From: Candidatus Zipacnadia bacterium
GTDB taxonomy: Bacteria > Armatimonadota > Zipacnadia > Zipacnadales > UBA5352
DNA: 7,559 nucleotides
Reading direction: 5' to 3'
Assembly (NCBI GenBank): GCA_029820915.1
Contig: JALGUI010000155.1
Location: 1-7,559 of the forward strand
This document shows, piece by piece, positions 5,156 through 7,559 of this stretch. Under the pieces are notes generated by a model that worked only from the letters and a program-made list of their open reading frames with translations, did no database searches and was not told the DNA's origin. Position numbers and translations under genes: made by a program. Each line of letters starts with the position of its first letter. Positions within the stretch are counted from its first letter, which is position 1.

Positions 5156-5848
5156 ATGGCAAGGTCCCGCTATGAGACGGCAGAGGAACTCGAAGAGCGA
5201 GTAGTGCGCGTCGATCGGACGCGCAAGACCGTCAAGGGTGGTCGCATCTCCAGCGCCAGGGTCGTGTGCGCTGTGGGCGACGGGCGCGGCAACGTCGGCG
5301 TCGGCGTCGGTAAGGCTCGCGACGTACCCTCGGCCATCGAGAAGGGCATGAAGGCCGCCCGCGGCAACATGATGCGCGTGCCGCTCGACGGCTACACCAT
5401 CCCGCATACCGTGCAGGGCAAGGTCGGCGGCGCAGTTATTCTGCTCAAGCCCGCATCGCGAGGGACCGGCATCATCGCGGGTGGCGCCGTGCGCCAGATC
5501 GTGGAGGTCAGCGGCATCCGCGACATCCTCACCAAGTCACTGGGCAGCGGCAACGTGTTCAACCGCGCGATGGCGTGCTTCCAGGCGCTGCAGAACATCT
5601 ACGACCCGCAGGTGGTCGCGGACAGGCGGGAGACCACGGTACAGGAGCTCATCGGCCGACAGATCGTCGATCCGTACGAGCAGGAGGACTTGGCCGCCGC
5701 GAAGGCCGCGGAAGAGGCGGAGGCCGAAGAGGCCGTGGAGTTCGAGCAGGCGCTGCTCGGTGAGGACGAGGCCGGCGAGGAGGCCGGCGCGCAGGAAGGC
5801 GCCGAGGCGCCGGACGACGACGGGCCGGGGGAGAGCAGCGAGGAGTAG
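5156..5848 (+). CDS. rpsE: 30S ribosomal protein S5, solitary locus, acidic C-terminal tail
   Basis: S5 is a core small-subunit protein that helps shape the decoding region. The 230-residue product starts at ATG 5156, with GGAAGGGAAA at 5137-5146 as Shine-Dalgarno. The dsRNA-binding N-domain contains KTVKGGR (24-30), GDGRGNVGVGVGKARDVPSAI (41-61) and TIPH (81-84); the C-domain contains PASRGTGIIAGGAVR (99-113) and KSLGSGN (127-133). Homology continues to about residue 170. The rest (176-230) is an extension with 22 acidic residues in 55. Some usually conserved positions differ: ISSARVV where S5 normally has aromatic residues (E. coli IFSFTAL), and SGNVFN where NPxN is nearly universal. rpsE normally lies between rplR and rpmD in the spc operon; here it is alone, with its own promoter and 3' hairpins. 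It could be the only S5 gene, moved, or a diverged second copy. Confidence 0.95.
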   Translation: MARSRYETAEELEERVVRVDRTRKTVKGGRISSARVVCAVGDGRGNVGVGVGKARDVPSAIEKGMKAARGNMMRVPLDGYTIPHTVQGKVGGAVILLKPASRGTGIIAGGAVRQIVEVSGIRDILTKSLGSGNVFNRAMACFQALQNIYDPQVVADRRETTVQELIGRQIVDPYEQEDLAAAKAAEEAEAEEAVEFEQALLGEDEAGEEAGAQEGAEAPDDDGPGESSEE

Positions 5849-5849
5849 T

Positions 5850-5867
5850 CCGGACCCAGCAGTCCGG
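5850..5867 (+). terminator. Hairpin immediately after rpsE
   Basis: CCGGAC (5850-5855), six-base loop, GTCCGG (5862-5867), starting one base after the rpsE stop codon. It lacks a following T-run, so it could be a weak terminator or an mRNA 3'-end stabiliser. It lies just ahead of a larger palindrome. Confidence 0.45.
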
Positions 5868-5878
5868 CCGAATGAGAC

Positions 5879-5906
5879 GCGGCGGATCGCCCGGGCGATC
5901 CGCCGC
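5879..5906. terminator. Perfect 28-nt palindrome between convergent genes
   Basis: Each half is 14 bases (left half GCGGCGGATCGCCC), with no mismatch and no formal spacer; in RNA it would give a 12-bp stem closed by CCGG. It lies between the stop codons of rpsE (5848) and the oxidoreductase (5955), where a bidirectional terminator is expected. Neither side has a clear T-run, so the role is inferred from position and stem strength. Confidence 0.6.
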
Positions 5907-5954
5907 TTCCGCGTACCTGACGTCTGGCTGCTCGCGCGCCTCACGGCGCGGCGC

Positions 5955-6998
5955 CTACTCGACCGCCACGACCTGGCCGGTGCGTGCGGACTCGTAGCAG
6001 GCATCGATGACCTTGTGGCTCCACAGGCCGTCCGCGGCTGATACGGGCGGCTCCGTGTCGTTCTCGACGGCCTGGCAGAAGCCCTGGATGGCCGCCTCGT
6101 ACATGTTGACGACCTCGGGCTCGATGATCTGCTCGGCCGCGCCGGCCTCGCGGGCCTGCTGCGCGTCGTAGCCCTTCACCTCGCCCTCGATGATCGCCGA
6201 GATGCTCCCGCCCGAGTCCTGGCCGATCGTGCCCTGCGTGACCATGCTGCCCTTGGAGCCGTACACCTCGAGCATGTTGCGGGCCGCCGCGTCGGGAACG
6301 TTGAAGAGCGTGTCCACCATGCCGACCGCGCCGCCGGCGAAGTGCAGGACGACCGCTGCGGTATCCTCAGTCTCATAGTCCTGCACGAGGTTGCCGGTGA
6401 AGCACGCCACGCGCGTGACCTTGCCGAAGAAGAACTCGAGCAGGTCGATGCAGTGGTTACCCATGTCGATGAGCGCCCCGCCGCCGCCCAGCTCCTGGAT
6501 CTGCCGGAAGGCTCCCTCGATCGGCGGGTACCAGCAGGTCAACTCCGCGCGGCCGAGAACCGGGGTCCCCAGGTCACCAGCGTCGATCATCTGCTTGATC
6601 GTGGTGTGGCAGGCGTGGAAGCGCATCATGAAGTTCGTGCCGAACTTCACGCCTGCGTCGGCGCACACACGCATGCTGTCCTCGCACTCCTCGAGCGTCA
6701 TGGCGAGGGGCTTCTCGCACAGCACGTGCTTGCCCGCCTGCGCGGCGGCCACGGTCTGCTCGTGGTGCACGAAGGTCGGTGTCGCGATGTACACGGCTTC
6801 CACCCTGTCGTCGGCCAGCAGATCCTCGACGGTCGCGTAGCCGGCGACGCCGTACTTCTCGGCGGCCTCGCCGACGCGATCCGCCGCGATATCCTGCACG
6901 GCCACCAGCTCCGCCGCGGGGGCCGGGATGATCCCCTCAGGGATCGTCCTCCGGTCCGCGATCCCGCCGCATCCGATGACTCCCCATCCGATTGCCAT
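5955..6998 (-). CDS. Gfo/Idh/MocA-family NAD(P)-dependent oxidoreductase
   Basis: 347 residues, the usual length for this family, which oxidises or reduces sugars, inositols and related polyols with NAD(P). The N-terminal Rossmann domain begins GWGVIGCGGIA (4-14), then VYIATPTFVHHE (69-80), and the hallmark EKP (95-97) in HVLCEKPLAM. The C-terminal domain has GGGGALIDMGNHCIDLLEFFFG (171-192), with His182 and Asp178 in the typical active-site segment, followed by the open beta sheet used for substrate binding and oligomerisation. ATG 6998 is chosen because GGAGGT (7007-7012) lies 8 nt upstream; a TTG at 7001 is in frame but less likely. It lies 75 nt downstream of the NIF3-family gene on the same strand, possibly the same transcript. 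No signal peptide is visible, so it is probably cytosolic. Substrate cannot be read from sequence. Confidence 0.93.
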   Translation of the reverse strand: MAIGWGVIGCGGIADRRTIPEGIIPAPAAELVAVQDIAADRVGEAAEKYGVAGYATVEDLLADDRVEAVYIATPTFVHHEQTVAAAQAGKHVLCEKPLAMTLEECEDSMRVCADAGVKFGTNFMMRFHACHTTIKQMIDAGDLGTPVLGRAELTCWYPPIEGAFRQIQELGGGGALIDMGNHCIDLLEFFFGKVTRVACFTGNLVQDYETEDTAAVVLHFAGGAVGMVDTLFNVPDAAARNMLEVYGSKGSMVTQGTIGQDSGGSISAIIEGEVKGYDAQQAREAGAAEQIIEPEVVNMYEAAIQGFCQAVENDTEPPVSAADGLWSHKVIDACYESARTGQVVAVE

Positions 6999-7073
6999 CA
7001 ATCAGCACCTCCGATTGTCATTCTCCGTCGAGCGCGCCGTGGCGCGCCCGAAGTCATTCTGCCCGGGCGAAGT
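6999..7073. other. Intergenic spacer with direct and inverted repeats
   Basis: The 75-bp gap holds the oxidoreductase ribosome-binding site, an inverted repeat GCGCGCC-GT-GGCGCGC (7032-7047) and two copies of GTCATTCT (7017-7024 and 7053-7060) that bracket it nearly symmetrically. No promoter hexamers were recognised. The repeat layout could be an operator, a processing hairpin or the scar of a small insertion. Confidence 0.45.
7007..7012 (-). promoter_or_regulatory. Shine-Dalgarno for the oxidoreductase
   Basis: GGAGGT on the minus strand, 8 nt before ATG 6998 and 5 nt before the in-frame TTG at 7001. It supports the ATG as the start. Confidence 0.65.
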
Positions 7074-7559
7074 TCACAGCAGCACCCAGGGCATTCCGGC
7101 GTCCACGAAGCGAACCGGGAGGTCAGGGAGCCGCTGCGCGAGCAGCCGGGCGAACTCCCGCATCCCGGGGTTCTCCGAATTGACGTGCGAAGTTTCGATG
7201 AAGCCGATGCCCGCATCCACGGCCGCGCGGAGCGTGTAGTCCAGCGCTTCACCGCAGATGATGGCGTCGGCGTCGGCGATCACGGCCTCATCGACGGCGT
7301 GCCATGTCTGCGCCAGGCCTCCGTAGTGCACGGTCACCCGCGTGACGATGCGGGCGAGGTCGCCCGCCACCCGCACCTGTGGCACCCCCAGCGCGAGCTT
7401 GGCGTGATCCGCCAGCTCGGCCAGCGTCAGGGGCTCGATCTCATAGGTGCAGCAGTACGGGCCCTTGTGCGCGTGCTCGGCGAAGCCCAGCGCCTCGGCG
7501 CACGAGTCCATCACGCCGCCGGGCGTGCCGTCCCAGTTGGAGTGGCACCGGCAGACGAC
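7074..7559 (-). CDS. NIF3-family dinuclear metal-binding protein, N-terminus beyond right edge
   Basis: 161 C-terminal residues of a NIF3-like protein (GTP cyclohydrolase I type 2/NIF3 family), a toroidal hexamer with a dinuclear metal site; cellular role is poorly defined. The frame is open to the window end. Visible blocks are HSNWDGTPGGVMDSCAEALG, matching the family HTNLDxxxGGxN segment with His and Asp metal ligands; the linker EPLTLAELADHAKLALGVP; VRVAGDL; DAIICGEALDYT, corresponding to the family's ADxYxTGExxxH region; and SHVNSENPG, where His and Glu are the expected C-terminal metal ligands. The distance between the two halves is short, so this is the compact form without the PII-like insert found in longer homologues. 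Internal GTG/ATG codons near 7514 are not the start, since conserved sequence lies upstream of them. It is followed by the oxidoreductase on the same strand. Confidence 0.88.
   Translation of the reverse strand, partial: VVCRCHSNWDGTPGGVMDSCAEALGFAEHAHKGPYCCTYEIEPLTLAELADHAKLALGVPQVRVAGDLARIVTRVTVHYGGLAQTWHAVDEAVIADADAIICGEALDYTLRAAVDAGIGFIETSHVNSENPGMREFARLLAQRLPDLPVRFVDAGMPWVLL

Noticed and set aside
4211..5407. Open minus-strand frame of 398 codons
   Set aside because: Antisense to EndoQ and rpsE and crosses the rpsE promoter; composition is that of a shadow frame.
1..7559. Mobile element, CRISPR array, tRNA or rRNA
   Set aside because: No transposase or integrase motif, no spaced direct-repeat array, and no cloverleaf or rRNA-like segment was recognised by reading both strands.

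Overview
The window is G+C-rich bacterial DNA with dense, tightly spaced genes, frequent GTG starts and strong G/C preference at third codon positions. A bacterial-type ribosomal protein S5 gene fixes the domain as Bacteria. The mix of environmental-type genes (xylose-isomerase-like barrel, AAC(3)-fold acetyltransferase, Gfo/Idh/MocA oxidoreductase, PfkB sugar kinase, endonuclease Q) resembles what is often seen in uncultured or deeply branching soil and sediment phyla such as Armatimonadota, Planctomycetota or Chloroflexota. That placement is an inference; nothing in the sequence names a taxon. I see no mobile element, CRISPR array, tRNA or rRNA.

Layout. (1) Positions 1-1576, minus strand: a stand-alone 2-oxoacid dehydrogenase E2-type acyltransferase catalytic domain, followed 5 nt later by a PfkB-family sugar kinase that runs off the left edge. 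The acyltransferase carries an apparent one-base frameshift in a five-base homopolymer near its N-terminus. (2) Positions 1577-1782: a divergent intergenic region with two hairpin-forming inverted repeats. (3) Positions 1783-5008, plus strand: a probable operon of a sugar-isomerase-like TIM barrel, an AAC(3)/YokD-type N-acetyltransferase and an endonuclease Q (PHP nuclease, zinc finger, helix-hairpin-helix). (4) Positions 5058-5848, plus strand: rpsE (S5) alone, outside the usual ribosomal cluster, with its own strong promoter, an inverted repeat at its expected transcription start and a long acidic C-terminal tail. (5) Positions 5849-5954: a convergent intergenic region with two hairpins, one a perfect 28-nt palindrome. 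(6) Positions 5955-7559, minus strand: a NIF3-family dinuclear-metal protein (5' end outside the window), then a Gfo/Idh/MocA oxidoreductase.

How they fit together. The kinase, isomerase-like protein, acetyltransferase and oxidoreductase all belong to families that act on sugars or sugar derivatives, so carbohydrate metabolism is the common theme, although no single pathway can be assigned. Endonuclease Q and S5 are information-processing genes placed among them. The points most worth a second look are the displaced, somewhat divergent rpsE with its promoter architecture, the EndoQ gene with a possible sliding-clamp-binding tail, and the E2-like acyltransferase that lacks lipoyl and E1/E3-binding domains and is interrupted by a frameshift.
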